Below, in pieces: positions 7,660 to 16,551 of a stretch of DNA of 44,929 nt. How positions within the stretch are numbered: position 1 is the stretch's first letter; each line of letters begins with the position of its first letter. The notes beneath the pieces are model-generated. The model saw only the letters and a list, made by a program, of their open reading frames with translations. It was not told the DNA's origin and did not search any database. The stretch covers positions 1-44,929 of the forward strand of contig JACRKW010000159.1 in NCBI GenBank assembly GCA_016215215.1, written 5' to 3'. Made by a program: the position numbers and the translations under genes. The stretch is from Acidobacteriota bacterium. Lineage in GTDB: Bacteria > Acidobacteriota > Terriglobia > Bryobacterales > Bryobacteraceae.

Positions 7660-9065
7660 ACAACCTCTTGGTGATGAAATTCGGAGGCACGAGCATGGGC
7701 TCGGCGGAGCGCATCGCCTCAGCCGCCCAGATCTGCCAGGACGCCCACTCGCAGCGCCCCACTTGCGCTATCGTCTCGGCCATGTCCAAAGTGACCGACA
7801 TGCTTCTGGAGACCTTGCGGCATGCCGAGGGCGGCGACGAGCAGGGCGTCGACGCCATGCTCGCGAAGCTCGATACACGGCATCGGGAGTGCTGCAACGA
7901 ACTGCTGGATGAGCCACTGCGCTCGGAAACCCAGGCCGCCCTCGATGAGATCCTGGCCGAATTCGCCCGCATCGCCCGCGGCATCCTGATGCTGGGGGAG
8001 CGGCCGCCGCGCTCGGTGGACGAGGCCATCGCGGTGGGCGAGCGCCTGAGCGCCCAGCTCATCGCCGCCTACTTGCGCAGCCGCTCGGTGGACGCCTTCG
8101 CCGTGAACGCGCGCGACGTCATCGTCACCGACGCCGTCTTCGGCAACGCCAGCCCGTTGCTGGAGCAGACGCGCGAGAAGGCGCAAAACACTCTGCGTCC
8201 GGCGCTGGAGTCCGGCCGCCTGCCCATCATCACCGGCTTCAACGGCGCCACCATCGACGGCCGCCCGACCACGCTTGGCCGCGGCGGCAGCGACTTCTCC
8301 GCATCGATCGTGGCCTCGGTGTTGGATGCCTCCGAACTCTGGATCTGGAGCGACGTCGACGGCATACTCTCCGCCGACCCGCGCCTGGTGCCCAACGCCA
8401 AGCTGCTCGAGGAGATCACCTACCGCGAAGCGGCTGAGTTGGCCTACAACGGCGCCAAAGTGCTGCACCCCAGAACGCTGGCGCCTCTCATGGAGAAGGA
8501 GATCCCGGTCCGGAGCAAGAACAGCTTCGACCTCTCCAAGCCTGGAACCAGGATCGTCCCGGTGACCAGGGACGGCCCCCTGGGCCCGCGCGCGGTCACG
8601 TCGATGAACAACGTCGCCCTGGTCTCCCTGGACCCTGCCAGCGCGGTGCTGAACGGCACCAAGATCATGGCCCGGTCGCTGGAGGCGCTGGCCGCCGCCA
8701 ACGCCGAGGTGCTGGCGCTCTCCAGCTCCAGCTACCGCCAGAACTTCTGTTTCCTCATCCGCCAGAGCGAACTGCCGGCCGTGATCGAACACCTGGAAGA
8801 GGTGTTCGCCCTGGAGCTGGCTCACGGCTACCTTCATCCCATCGACGTCGACCTCGACGTCGGGCTTCTGGCCATTGTGGGGGAGGGCATGAATGGCCAC
8901 CCCGGACTGGCCGGCCGGATTTTCACGGCCATCTCGCGCGAGATGGTCAACATCATCGCCATCGCCCAGGGCTCTTCGGAGCTCACCATCGCCATCGTTG
9001 TCCGGAAGGACGGCATCGAGAAGGCGGTCCGGGCCGTTCACCAGGAGTGCGAGCTGGGCGCCTGA
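7656..9065 (+). CDS. lysC: Aspartate kinase, monofunctional with two ACT domains
   Basis: A 469-residue enzyme that phosphorylates L-aspartate in the first step of lysine, threonine and methionine synthesis. The kinase core has KFGGTSMGS (8-16), TGFNGATIDGRPTTLGRGGS, WSDVDGILSADPR and GAKVLHPRTLAPL. Two ACT domains occupy about 310-465 and should bind feedback effectors. The SSSSYRQNFCFLI segment and the length resemble the LysC/ThrA-type enzymes rather than the short alpha-beta Bacillus type. TTG at 7656 is chosen: AAGGAAG lies about 7 nt upstream, and the protein then starts with MNNLLVMKFGG. An ATG at 7674 would cut into the first strand. It is translationally coupled to cmk, an unusual but plausible neighbour. 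Confidence 0.94.
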   Translation: MNNLLVMKFGGTSMGSAERIASAAQICQDAHSQRPTCAIVSAMSKVTDMLLETLRHAEGGDEQGVDAMLAKLDTRHRECCNELLDEPLRSETQAALDEILAEFARIARGILMLGERPPRSVDEAIAVGERLSAQLIAAYLRSRSVDAFAVNARDVIVTDAVFGNASPLLEQTREKAQNTLRPALESGRLPIITGFNGATIDGRPTTLGRGGSDFSASIVASVLDASELWIWSDVDGILSADPRLVPNAKLLEEITYREAAELAYNGAKVLHPRTLAPLMEKEIPVRSKNSFDLSKPGTRIVPVTRDGPLGPRAVTSMNNVALVSLDPASAVLNGTKIMARSLEALAAANAEVLALSSSSYRQNFCFLIRQSELPAVIEHLEEVFALELAHGYLHPIDVDLDVGLLAIVGEGMNGHPGLAGRIFTAISREMVNIIAIAQGSSELTIAIVVRKDGIEKAVRAVHQECELGA

Positions 9066-9095
9066 ACCAGCCAGGCAAGCCTTTCCTGAGGGTTG

Positions 9096-9101
9096 TAGAA
9101 T
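9096..9101 (+). promoter_or_regulatory. Putative -10 hexamer TAGAAT for PPIase gene
   Basis: TAGAAT lies 30 nt upstream of the ATG at 9132 in the 66-nt gap after lysC, followed by an AGGAG at 9119-9123. This is a conventional leader arrangement. No good -35 is visible. Confidence 0.35.
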
Positions 9102-9131
9102 AGTAGTTTCACTTCTGTAGGAGTTTTTCCC

Positions 9132-11069
9132 ATGTTTGACCTGTTTCGCAGCCGGGAGAAGTCTGTGCGTTACCTCCTCGGCGCTCTGCTGGGCGTTGTG
9201 GCCCTTTCGATGGTGATCACCCTGGTACCCGGTTACGGCGGCGGCTGGGGCCGCAGCTCATCCGACCCCACCATATTGGCGGAAATCGGCGACGAGACGG
9301 TGACCGCCACGGAGGTCCGGCAGTTCATGGCGCGCGAGATGAAGGGTAACGCCATCCCCAAGGGCATGGAATCGGTCTACATCCCGATGCTCGTGCAGCA
9401 GATGGTGGCCCAACGCGCGGTGGCCTACCAGGCGCGCAGGATGGGCTTCTCCGTCACCGACGCGCAATTGGCCGACGTCGTCAAGTCCCTGGTGCCCCAG
9501 CTCTTCGAGGGCGGCAAGTTCGTCGGCAACGAGGTCTACTCCGCCATGCTGGCCCAGCAGAACATGACCATTGCGCAGTTTGAGAGCGTTGTCCGCCAGC
9601 AGACCCTCGAGTCCAGACTGCAGAGCCTGGCGCTGGAAGGCATCGTGGTGACCCCGGCCGAGGTGGAGGAGGAGTACCGCCGGCGCAACGAGAAGGTGAA
9701 GGTCGCCTACTTCGGCATCAGCCCCGAGCTGTTCAAGAACAAGGTGACAGCCACGCCGGCGGACGTCCAGGAGTTCTACACGAAGAACAAGGCCGCCTAC
9801 CAGGTGCCGGAGAAGAAGAGCTTCCTGATCTTCGCGATCGAGGAGGCGAAGCTGGCCGCCGGCATCCAGATCTCCGATGCGGACCTGCAACGCGCCTACG
9901 CACAGAATCAGGACCGCTTCCGCACGCCGGAGCGCGTCAAGGCCCGCCACATCCTGCTCAAGACAATGGACAAGTCGGCCGTCGAGCTGGGCCTGATCCA
10001 GAAGAAGGCAGACGACCTGCTCAAACAGATCAAGAGCGGCGGCAACTTCGCCGAACTGGCCAAGAAGAACTCTGAAGACGTCTCTTCCGCCGTCAAAGGA
10101 GGCGACCTGGACTGGATCGTCAAGGGGCAGACCGTGCCTGAGTTTGAACAGTCCGCCTTCTCCCTGAAGCCCGGCGAGATCAGCGGGCTGGTGAAGACGC
10201 AGTATGGTTTCCACATCATCCAGGCGCAGGCCCACGAGGCGGCGCACCTGAAGCCCTTCGAGGAAGTGAAAGCCGAACTCCGGCTGGAGATGGCCCGCGC
10301 GCAGGTGTTCGACAAAATGCAGCGGCTGGCCGATCAGCTTCACGCCGCCCTGGTCCGCTCCGCCGCCGAGGGCGAGAAGCTGGCCGCCGCCAACGGGATC
10401 ACGCCGGTGAAGGCCGAGAAGGTGGGCGCCGGTGATCCGGTGCAGGAAGTGGGCGTGAACCCGCAATTCAACGAAGCGGTCTCCGGGCTGCCGAAGAACG
10501 GCGTGACGCCGGTGGTGCAGATCGGTCAGAACAAGCTGGTGGTGGCCCAGGTCACCGAGATCTTCGCCGCCCATCCGGCGGAATTGGCGGACGTCGAGAA
10601 GCAGGTGCGCGAGAACCTGCTGGGCCAGAAGGCGCAGCAGATGGCGCAGGACAAGATCAAGGAGGCCAACGCCAAGCTGGCCTCGCTGAACGGCGACCTG
10701 GCCGCGCTGGCCAAGCAGTTCGGCGCGGAGCTGAAGACCTCTGAACTGGTCAACCGGGAAGGCGCCATCATGGGCCTGGGCTCGGCCTCTACCATCGACC
10801 AGGCGTTTTCGAAGAACGTCGGCGACGTGGTGGGGCCCATTCTGGCTCCCGGCGGGACGTTCTACTGCAAGGTGGTGGAAAAGGCGCCGGCCGACCTGAT
10901 CCAGCTTGCCGTGCAACGCGAGGCGATGGTGACGCAGATCAAGTCCCGCCGCAGCGCCGAGCGCGTGGAGATGTTCCGCGAGGGCATCGTCAACGAACTG
11001 GTGAAGCAGAAGAAGGTCAAGATCCACGACGACAACATCAAGAAGCTCCTGGCCGGCTACCGCAGCTAG
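9132..11069 (+). CDS. PpiD/SurA-like membrane-anchored peptidyl-prolyl isomerase
   Basis: A 645-residue envelope folding factor. It begins with a basic stretch and one membrane anchor (about 12-33), followed by a periplasmic SurA_N-like chaperone region (about 45-225) and a parvulin rotamase domain at about 268-366. The rotamase starts RVKARHILLKT and includes NFAELAKKNSEDVSS, GGDLDWIVKG and QYGFHIIQ. A long helical C-terminal region resembling a second, degenerate parvulin or chaperone domain follows. The architecture matches PpiD, which assists folding of proteins leaving the Sec translocon. Length is close to E. coli PpiD (about 620). AGGAG at 9119-9123 supports the ATG. DedA starts 8 nt after its stop, so the two are probably in one operon. 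Confidence 0.88.
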   Translation: MFDLFRSREKSVRYLLGALLGVVALSMVITLVPGYGGGWGRSSSDPTILAEIGDETVTATEVRQFMAREMKGNAIPKGMESVYIPMLVQQMVAQRAVAYQARRMGFSVTDAQLADVVKSLVPQLFEGGKFVGNEVYSAMLAQQNMTIAQFESVVRQQTLESRLQSLALEGIVVTPAEVEEEYRRRNEKVKVAYFGISPELFKNKVTATPADVQEFYTKNKAAYQVPEKKSFLIFAIEEAKLAAGIQISDADLQRAYAQNQDRFRTPERVKARHILLKTMDKSAVELGLIQKKADDLLKQIKSGGNFAELAKKNSEDVSSAVKGGDLDWIVKGQTVPEFEQSAFSLKPGEISGLVKTQYGFHIIQAQAHEAAHLKPFEEVKAELRLEMARAQVFDKMQRLADQLHAALVRSAAEGEKLAAANGITPVKAEKVGAGDPVQEVGVNPQFNEAVSGLPKNGVTPVVQIGQNKLVVAQVTEIFAAHPAELADVEKQVRENLLGQKAQQMAQDKIKEANAKLASLNGDLAALAKQFGAELKTSELVNREGAIMGLGSASTIDQAFSKNVGDVVGPILAPGGTFYCKVVEKAPADLIQLAVQREAMVTQIKSRRSAERVEMFREGIVNELVKQKKVKIHDDNIKKLLAGYRS

Positions 11070-11077
11070 GCGCCGGC

Positions 11078-11731
11078 ATGTTCGAGCTCCTCAAAGAGTT
11101 CATCTATACGCTCACCCACCCGGAGCCGCTCATCCGGCTCCTCACCACCGTGTTTACGGGCTGGTGGGGGTATCTGCTGCTGTTCGGGATCGTCTTTTCC
11201 GAGACGGGCCTGCTGGTGGGATTTTTCCTGCCGGGCGACAGCCTGCTTTTCACCGTCGGCGTGGTGGCGGGCGCCGGCAAGCTGGACCTGTGGACGATCA
11301 TCGTGACGCTGATCTGCGCGGCGCTGCTGGGTAACTCCTCGGGCTACTTCCTGGGGAAGTACGTGGGCATCCGGCTGTTCGCCAACCCGAACTCGAAGGT
11401 CTTCCGGCGCGAGCACCTGAGGCGGACGCAGGAGTTCTACGAGAAGCACGGCGGCAAGACGATCATCTACGCGCAGTTCCTGCCCATCATCCGGACCTTT
11501 GCGGCTTTCGTCGCCGGCGTGGCCGGGATGGGTCTGCCGCGCTTCCTGTCGTTCAACGTGTTCGGCAGCGTGGGCTGGGTGACGTCGATGACGGTGCTGG
11601 GCTACAAGCTCGGCGACATTCCGATCGTGCGGGCGCACTTTGAGAAAGTGATCGTGGCCATCATCGTGATCTCGGTGCTGCCGGTGGCGGTGCAGGTGTT
11701 GAAGTCGCGCAAGCCGGCGCCTACAGCCTGA
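11078..11731 (+). CDS. DedA family membrane protein
   Basis: A 217-residue inner-membrane protein of the DedA/SNARE-associated (VTT domain) family. Diagnostic segments are the ETGLLVGFFLPGDSLL re-entrant motif (about 47-62), GNSSGYFLGKYVG and FLPIIRTFAAFVAGVAGM with the conserved Arg, plus hydrophobic segments near 24-45, 64-90, 145-165 and 186-207. Family members are lipid scramblases or transporters (for example of undecaprenyl phosphate or phosphatidylethanolamine) needed for envelope homeostasis; which lipid applies here is not visible. It follows the PPIase by 8 nt. Its last 11 nt overlap the convergent TonB receptor gene. Confidence 0.9.
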   Translation: MFELLKEFIYTLTHPEPLIRLLTTVFTGWWGYLLLFGIVFSETGLLVGFFLPGDSLLFTVGVVAGAGKLDLWTIIVTLICAALLGNSSGYFLGKYVGIRLFANPNSKVFRREHLRRTQEFYEKHGGKTIIYAQFLPIIRTFAAFVAGVAGMGLPRFLSFNVFGSVGWVTSMTVLGYKLGDIPIVRAHFEKVIVAIIVISVLPVAVQVLKSRKPAPTA

Positions 11732-14357
11732 TCTTCCACTTGATCGTGAGGGAGCGGCCCAGGGCGTCGATACCCCAGCCGACGCCGCGGTAGGATCGAT
11801 CCGCGATGTTGGCGAGATCCAGCATGAGATCCGAGCGCCGGCTCAGCGGAACGCCGCCGCGCAAGCCGAAGACCGCATAGCCGGGGATGGCGGCAAACAG
11901 AGGGGCGGAGGCAGCCGTGCCGAGAACGCGCCCTTGCACCTGGGCCAAGGTCTCACCTGTGGGAAGCAGGATGCCGTTGGCCACAAGGCCGCGCACGCGT
12001 GCGCCGTTGTTGAAGAACGAGGCAATGTTGGCCTGCGAGCGGGCAGCGCCGGTGCGGCGATCCGACAGCGCCAGCGAGGGGAGGCGGGATTGCCGGTCCG
12101 CGGCGTTCGCATAGGCCTCCAGCCAGAAGCGGCGGGAGGCGGGCGACCAGAGCAAGCCGGCATTGAGGTGGGGCGCGGGGATGCCGGGTTCGATGTCGGG
12201 TGGAAGGCCGGTGCGGCTGTCGCGCGCCTCCACCCAGGTCAGGTTCTGGCTGAAGCTGATGGAGCGGGTCAGGCTGAGCTTCAGGGACTGCTCCACGCCC
12301 CGCACGGACGCGCCGCCGTAGTTGGCCCGCACCAGGACGGGGTTGGTGGCGGCCGGCACGTAGACGGCGCCACTCGGTAGCTGGCGCGAGATCGCCTGGT
12401 CGCCCAGCGTCATGCCCACGGCGCCCTGGGGAAGGATCAGGGTTTGGGAGACGATCGAGTTGCCCAGCCACATCCAGAAGGTGGTGAAGTCGGCGCGCAG
12501 GCGCGAGGCTTTGACAGTGAAACCGGCGTCAACGTTGTCGCTGGTCTCGGGGCGCAGGCGTTCCACGGCGGTTCCGGTGGAGACGGCACGGTCGTCGGCG
12601 CGGTCGCCCACCTCGGCGCGGCGGCCCGCCAGGCTCGCGTAGGAGGTCTCATAATTGCCGTTGCCCTGGACGCCGAGCGTGCCCAGGTCGGTGACGTTGG
12701 GAGCGCGGAAGCCGCGGCTGTACTGGCCGTGGATCCACAGCCCGGAGGCCGCGCGCACGGTGGCGCCGACGCGGCCGGAGAGGGCGTTGGCGCTAAGCGA
12801 ATCACTGGGCCAGAGCGGGCCTCCGTTCACCAGCGGACTTGCGCTGGAACGGGACTGGTATGAAGCCCCGCCGAAGCGTAGAGCCGAGGTGAGCCGGAGC
12901 CGGCGTGCCCGCTCTGGTTCCCAGACGTCTTGGACGAAGAGACCGTAGTTCAGGTAGCGGGCGCCATTGGGGATACGGGGGCGAGTGAGAGTTGTTACAC
13001 CGGTCACTGGGCTGACGCTGAAAGCGGGCGCGATCATGCGCTCGTGGTAGCCCTCGAAACCGGCCAGCAGGGAATGCGCTCCGGCGCGGCTCGAGGCCTG
13101 GCCCTGGAGGCCCCAGACCTTGGCGCGCTCATACTGGTGCGTGATGGCTGAAGCCGGGTTGCCCTGGCCGCCCTGGTTCACGCGCTCCTCGCGCTGGGTG
13201 TTGTAGCTGAGGCCGAGAGAGGCCTCCTGGAATGGGCCGGCCTGGAAGCGCTGAAAGCGCAGGTAGCCGAAATCGAGCATCAGGTTGCGCAGATCGGCGA
13301 TGTTGTTGCCGTCACCGCCCAGGAGCTGGTCGTAGCGGCGGGCGCCATCCTGCTGGCCGCGCTCGTAGTGAACGATGAGGTGGCTGAGCGGGGTGAGCTG
13401 GAACTGGGAGTGCAGGCTGCCGCCGTATTGCGTGAAAGCCGTGTCGGGGAGCCGCTCGCTGAGGATGCTGGAGGGCAGGCCCAGGAAGCGCGTGACGGCG
13501 GCGTGCGAGTCCAACCCGCCTCCGGTGCGGGCGGTATTCACGCGCCGCGACGCCAGCGCGCCCAGCAGGGCAAAGCGGGCCGTACTGTAGGACGACTGCG
13601 CCTGGGCGCCGAAGGAGTGGGACGCCGATTCGTAGAAGGTGGCGGCCTCGGCGGCGAAGCGGCGGCCGGAAGAGGCGAATTCAGGGGCGCGGGAGAGCAG
13701 GTTGACGGCGCCGCCGAGCGAGTCCGACCCGTAGCGGGCGCTGTCGGGCCCGCGCAGCATCTCGACGGTTTCGAGCAGCGCCGGGTCGACGAGATTCTGG
13801 AAGGTGCTGACTCCCCCGCGCTGGGCCGAGGTGGTGTAGCGGATGCCGTCGCGGTAGACGCTGACCGCCTTGCCGGTGAGTCCGCGGACGAAGAACGATC
13901 CCATGGCGGGCGCGGTGCGTTGCTCACCGACGCCGGCCTCGCCTGTGGCGGCCTGAGTGAGCGACAGCGTGGCGCGCTCCTCCAGCACGCCGCGTGGGAT
14001 GACGTTGACGCGGCGCGCGGATTCCTCGGTGGCCAACACCTCCCCCGGTTCGGCGCTGACGGTCATCTCGGATCGCACCGGGCTGACCGAGAGACGGAGT
14101 AGAAGTTCAAGGGGTTGCCCGGAAGAAACATGAATGGGCTGTGTCCAGACCGCGAAACCGGCTTTCTCCGCCCGCAGCAGGTAGCTGCCGGCAGGCAGTG
14201 CGTCGATGGTGAAGAGGCCGTCGGGACCGGACGTGGCGGTAGCTGTCTGGACCAGGGCGGCGGTACGGATGGAGATCCGGGCGTCCGCGACGGCTGCGCC
14301 GGCGGGATCGACCACGCGGCCTGAAACCAGGGCCACAACAGCGAGAAACAGCAGCAT
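11721..14357 (-). CDS. TonB-dependent receptor with N-terminal carboxypeptidase-regulatory-like domain
   Basis: An outer-membrane active transporter of 878 residues from the ATG at 14357. After a short hydrophobic signal (MLLFLAVVALVSG) comes an Ig-like CarboxypepD_reg domain (GRVVDPAGAAVADARISI onward, about 80 residues). A plug domain follows with FFVRGLTGKAVSVYRDGIRY and VEMLRGPDSARYGSDSLGG, then a 22-stranded-type beta barrel ending in LTIKWKIRL. The plug resembles haem/siderophore receptors, but the ligand is unknown. An in-frame ATG at 14432 would add 25 residues, giving a longer basic N-terminus; it would overlap the opposite ATG of the PLP gene by two bases. I prefer 14357, because TACTCT lies at 14372-14377 on this strand, 14 nt upstream, and other exported proteins here also have minimal signal peptides. 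The start is uncertain, the function is not. Confidence 0.9.
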   Translation of the reverse strand: MLLFLAVVALVSGRVVDPAGAAVADARISIRTAALVQTATATSGPDGLFTIDALPAGSYLLRAEKAGFAVWTQPIHVSSGQPLELLLRLSVSPVRSEMTVSAEPGEVLATEESARRVNVIPRGVLEERATLSLTQAATGEAGVGEQRTAPAMGSFFVRGLTGKAVSVYRDGIRYTTSAQRGGVSTFQNLVDPALLETVEMLRGPDSARYGSDSLGGAVNLLSRAPEFASSGRRFAAEAATFYESASHSFGAQAQSSYSTARFALLGALASRRVNTARTGGGLDSHAAVTRFLGLPSSILSERLPDTAFTQYGGSLHSQFQLTPLSHLIVHYERGQQDGARRYDQLLGGDGNNIADLRNLMLDFGYLRFQRFQAGPFQEASLGLSYNTQREERVNQGGQGNPASAITHQYERAKVWGLQGQASSRAGAHSLLAGFEGYHERMIAPAFSVSPVTGVTTLTRPRIPNGARYLNYGLFVQDVWEPERARRLRLTSALRFGGASYQSRSSASPLVNGGPLWPSDSLSANALSGRVGATVRAASGLWIHGQYSRGFRAPNVTDLGTLGVQGNGNYETSYASLAGRRAEVGDRADDRAVSTGTAVERLRPETSDNVDAGFTVKASRLRADFTTFWMWLGNSIVSQTLILPQGAVGMTLGDQAISRQLPSGAVYVPAATNPVLVRANYGGASVRGVEQSLKLSLTRSISFSQNLTWVEARDSRTGLPPDIEPGIPAPHLNAGLLWSPASRRFWLEAYANAADRQSRLPSLALSDRRTGAARSQANIASFFNNGARVRGLVANGILLPTGETLAQVQGRVLGTAASAPLFAAIPGYAVFGLRGGVPLSRRSDLMLDLANIADRSYRGVGWGIDALGRSLTIKWKIRL

Positions 14358-14406
14358 AGGACGAAAAGCCCAGAGTAGCGGGATTGAGCGCGGGCTCGCC
14401 GGCGGG

Positions 14407-14412
14407 TACACT
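14407..14412 (+). promoter_or_regulatory. Putative -10 hexamer TACACT for PLP enzyme gene
   Basis: TACACTGG lies 18 nt upstream of the ATG at 14431, with GGAG at 14420-14423 between them. It resembles the other TAnnnT boxes of the window but leaves room for a short leader with a Shine-Dalgarno sequence. Confidence 0.35.
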
Positions 14413-14430
14413 GGCGGACGGAGAGTCATC

Positions 14431-15948
14431 ATGGCACATCAACGCGGCGTACCCGGCGCGCACCCCTCGACAGCGGTACTGACGAGGGGATTCGACCCCC
14501 GGTTATCGGTGGGCTCGGCGCGGCCGGCGGTCTTCCGGAGTTCGACATACGTCTTCGCCACCCCGGAGGCGGCGGAGCGGGCGTTCAACCTGGTTTCAGG
14601 GCGGGCGCAGGCTGAGCCGGGCGAAGTCCCGGACCTGATCTACTCACGCTTCAACCATCCCAACGCGGAGATTCTGGAAGACCAGATCATCCCGCTGGAG
14701 GAGGGCTCGGAGTGGGCCATCGTCTTCAACTCGGGGATGGCGGCGATCATGACGTCGCTGCTGGCGGTGCTGCGCCCGGGCGACGCTTTTGTATACACAG
14801 TGCCGCTCTATGGCGGGACACAGAACCTGATCCACGAACTGCTGGAGCCGCTGGGCATCCGCTGCCGCGCGGTGGTGGCGGGGCACAGCGCGGAACTGGA
14901 CGAGGCGATCCGCACGACGCCGGATCTGAAGGTGGTGTTGATCGAAACGCCGGCCAATCCGACAATGGTGATGACCGACATCAAGCGCGCCGCGCTGACG
15001 GCCGCGCAGTTGGACCCCAAACCCGTCGTGATGGTGGACAACACCTTTCTGGGGCCGGCGTTCCAGCACCCGATGATCCTGGGCGCGGACATGGTGATCT
15101 ACTCGGCGACCAAGTACCTGGGCGGCTTTTCCGACCTGCTGGCCGGGGTCGCGTTGGGGAACGACGCGGAGCTGAACAAGAAGATCAGGGCGCGGCGCGG
15201 GCTGTTCGGCAACATCCTGCAACCGGACGAGTGCTGGATTCTGGACGGCCGCCTGCCCACAGTTTCACTGCGCATGAACCGGCAGAGTAAGAACGCGCAG
15301 CGGATTGCCGAAAGCCTGGTGCACCGGGCCGAAGTGCGCAAGGTCTACTACCCGACGCTGTTCGACGATCCGGAGCAGATCCGCGTGCGGCTGTCGCAGT
15401 GCGACTATCCGGGCGCCATGATCGCGCTGGACCTGCACGGCGGCAAGCCGGCGGCGTTCGAGTTCCTGCGGCACCTGAAGCTGGCGCACAACGCCGTGTC
15501 GCTGGGCGGCATGGAGACCCTGGTGTGCCACCCCGGCAGCACGACGCACTCGGGGTGCAGCCTGGAGGAGCGGCAGATCGCCGGCATCACCGACGGTCTG
15601 GTGCGCATCTCCGTGGGTGTGGAGGACTGGCGCGATCTACTACGGGACTTCGACCACGCGCTGGGTATGGCGGCTAAGGTGATCGAGGGCACGCCATTCC
15701 ATAGAAGACGCCGGCCACGCCGGCGACGATGGCGAAACGCCAGTTGGGAAACTGCCGGAAGCCGAGGTGCGCCAGGCCGAACAGCACGGAGGCGCCGGCG
15801 ATTCCGATCCAGCGCTGGAGCAGGCCGCGGAAGAAGAACTCTTCGCTCAGGGCGACCACCCAAAGGATGCCGATGGACGTGGCGGCGGCGCGCAGCAGCG
15901 TCTCCTGCCACTCCCATTGCGGCCAGGCAGGCCGGGCAAAGCCGGTGA
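14431..15948 (+). CDS. PLP-dependent transsulfuration (Cys/Met metabolism) enzyme with abnormal read-through tail
   Basis: Residues 1 to about 412 form a complete cystathionine gamma-synthase/methionine gamma-lyase family enzyme, acting on C-S bonds of sulfur amino acids. Visible are YSRFNHPN (71-78, phosphate-binding Tyr71 and Arg73), FNSGMAAIMTSL, PLYGGT with the stacking Tyr (127), DNTF (Asp203), the PLP lysine in SATKYLGG (Lys228) and the C-terminal HPGSTTHSG. GGAG at 14420-14423 fixes the ATG. Homologues end near DFDHALG, but here no stop follows. The frame runs 90 or so residues further in an Arg-rich stretch (RRRRPRRRRW...) that is antisense to the CPBP protease gene. Stops in the other two frames sit exactly at the expected end (TAA 15675, TGA 15680). 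A real fusion or deletion, or a single-base error, could explain this. Exact substrate is undetermined. Confidence 0.85.
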   Translation: MAHQRGVPGAHPSTAVLTRGFDPRLSVGSARPAVFRSSTYVFATPEAAERAFNLVSGRAQAEPGEVPDLIYSRFNHPNAEILEDQIIPLEEGSEWAIVFNSGMAAIMTSLLAVLRPGDAFVYTVPLYGGTQNLIHELLEPLGIRCRAVVAGHSAELDEAIRTTPDLKVVLIETPANPTMVMTDIKRAALTAAQLDPKPVVMVDNTFLGPAFQHPMILGADMVIYSATKYLGGFSDLLAGVALGNDAELNKKIRARRGLFGNILQPDECWILDGRLPTVSLRMNRQSKNAQRIAESLVHRAEVRKVYYPTLFDDPEQIRVRLSQCDYPGAMIALDLHGGKPAAFEFLRHLKLAHNAVSLGGMETLVCHPGSTTHSGCSLEERQIAGITDGLVRISVGVEDWRDLLRDFDHALGMAAKVIEGTPFHRRRRPRRRRWRNASWETAGSRGAPGRTARRRRRFRSSAGAGRGRRTLRSGRPPKGCRWTWRRRAAASPATPIAARQAGQSR

Positions 15949-16477
15949 GCCAGGCGAGCGCGAAGACCACGGGCAAAAGAGCGGCGTACCAGACTGCGCC
16001 GGTGCGCCACTCGCGGGCCTCCGGCCAGAAGCCGAAGTTGACGCCCTCCGGATTCCGCTCGCGGAGCAGCGTAATGACGCCGGTCCTGATCCAGAGCAAC
16101 TGGCCGAGAAAGTCGAGGCGGACATCCGGCAGCGGGGGGCCGTAGATGAAGGGGAAGACTTTGAAGATGAGAGGAGCGGCCATGAGTGCGACGTAGAGGG
16201 CATCACTCCAGCGCTGGCGGGGCAAGATCGCATACCACCAGGCGGCGAGGCCGGAAGCGGCCAGGATCGCGCACACGCTCCAAGGCGAGAAGGCGCCGCT
16301 GGGCAGGGCGTAGAGCAGGTAAGGAAGGCAGGAGAACAGCACGAGGCGGGCCGGAGTCCACAGCGCGCGAAGGCGGGAGGACGCCATGGAGAGGTAGGCG
16401 GCGGCCTCCACAACGGCAGCGGCGGCCACCCAGGCGAGCAGCCCGGGATTGTCAGTAAAAGCGGTGGGGAGCCACAT
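15674..16477 (-). CDS. CPBP-type intramembrane protease homologue, C-terminally truncated
   Basis: A 267-residue polytopic membrane protein of the CAAX prenyl protease/bacteriocin-processing (Abi, CPBP) family. About seven hydrophobic segments precede the catalytic motifs SEEFFFRG (211-218, Glu212, Glu213, Arg217) and FGLAH (233-237, His237). Family members then have about 30 more residues with a third motif (HxxxN/B) on the last helix. Here the protein stops after GVFYGM with the short ending ACPRSP, so that motif is missing. The stop lies inside the convergent PLP gene. The protein is likely damaged or an inactive variant unless this lineage dispenses with motif three. ATG at 16477 lies next to the divergent nitrilase gene (74-bp gap). 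Confidence 0.75.
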   Translation of the reverse strand: MWLPTAFTDNPGLLAWVAAAAVVEAAAYLSMASSRLRALWTPARLVLFSCLPYLLYALPSGAFSPWSVCAILAASGLAAWWYAILPRQRWSDALYVALMAAPLIFKVFPFIYGPPLPDVRLDFLGQLLWIRTGVITLLRERNPEGVNFGFWPEAREWRTGAVWYAALLPVVFALAWLTGFARPAWPQWEWQETLLRAAATSIGILWVVALSEEFFFRGLLQRWIGIAGASVLFGLAHLGFRQFPNWRFAIVAGVAGVFYGMACPRSP

Positions 16478-16551
16478 CCTCGGTTACGTCCCCACCATGG
16501 TAGCGTTCCCGGCGGAGCCGCCGGGATACGATAGTCAGGAAGAGGTAAGGA

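Noticed and set aside
9258-11027. Long open frame of 589 codons opposite the PPIase gene
   Set aside because: Stop-free antisense frames are expected in very GC-rich genes. The translation is Leu/Arg/His/Gly-biased without any domain, while the plus-strand protein has a clear rotamase domain.
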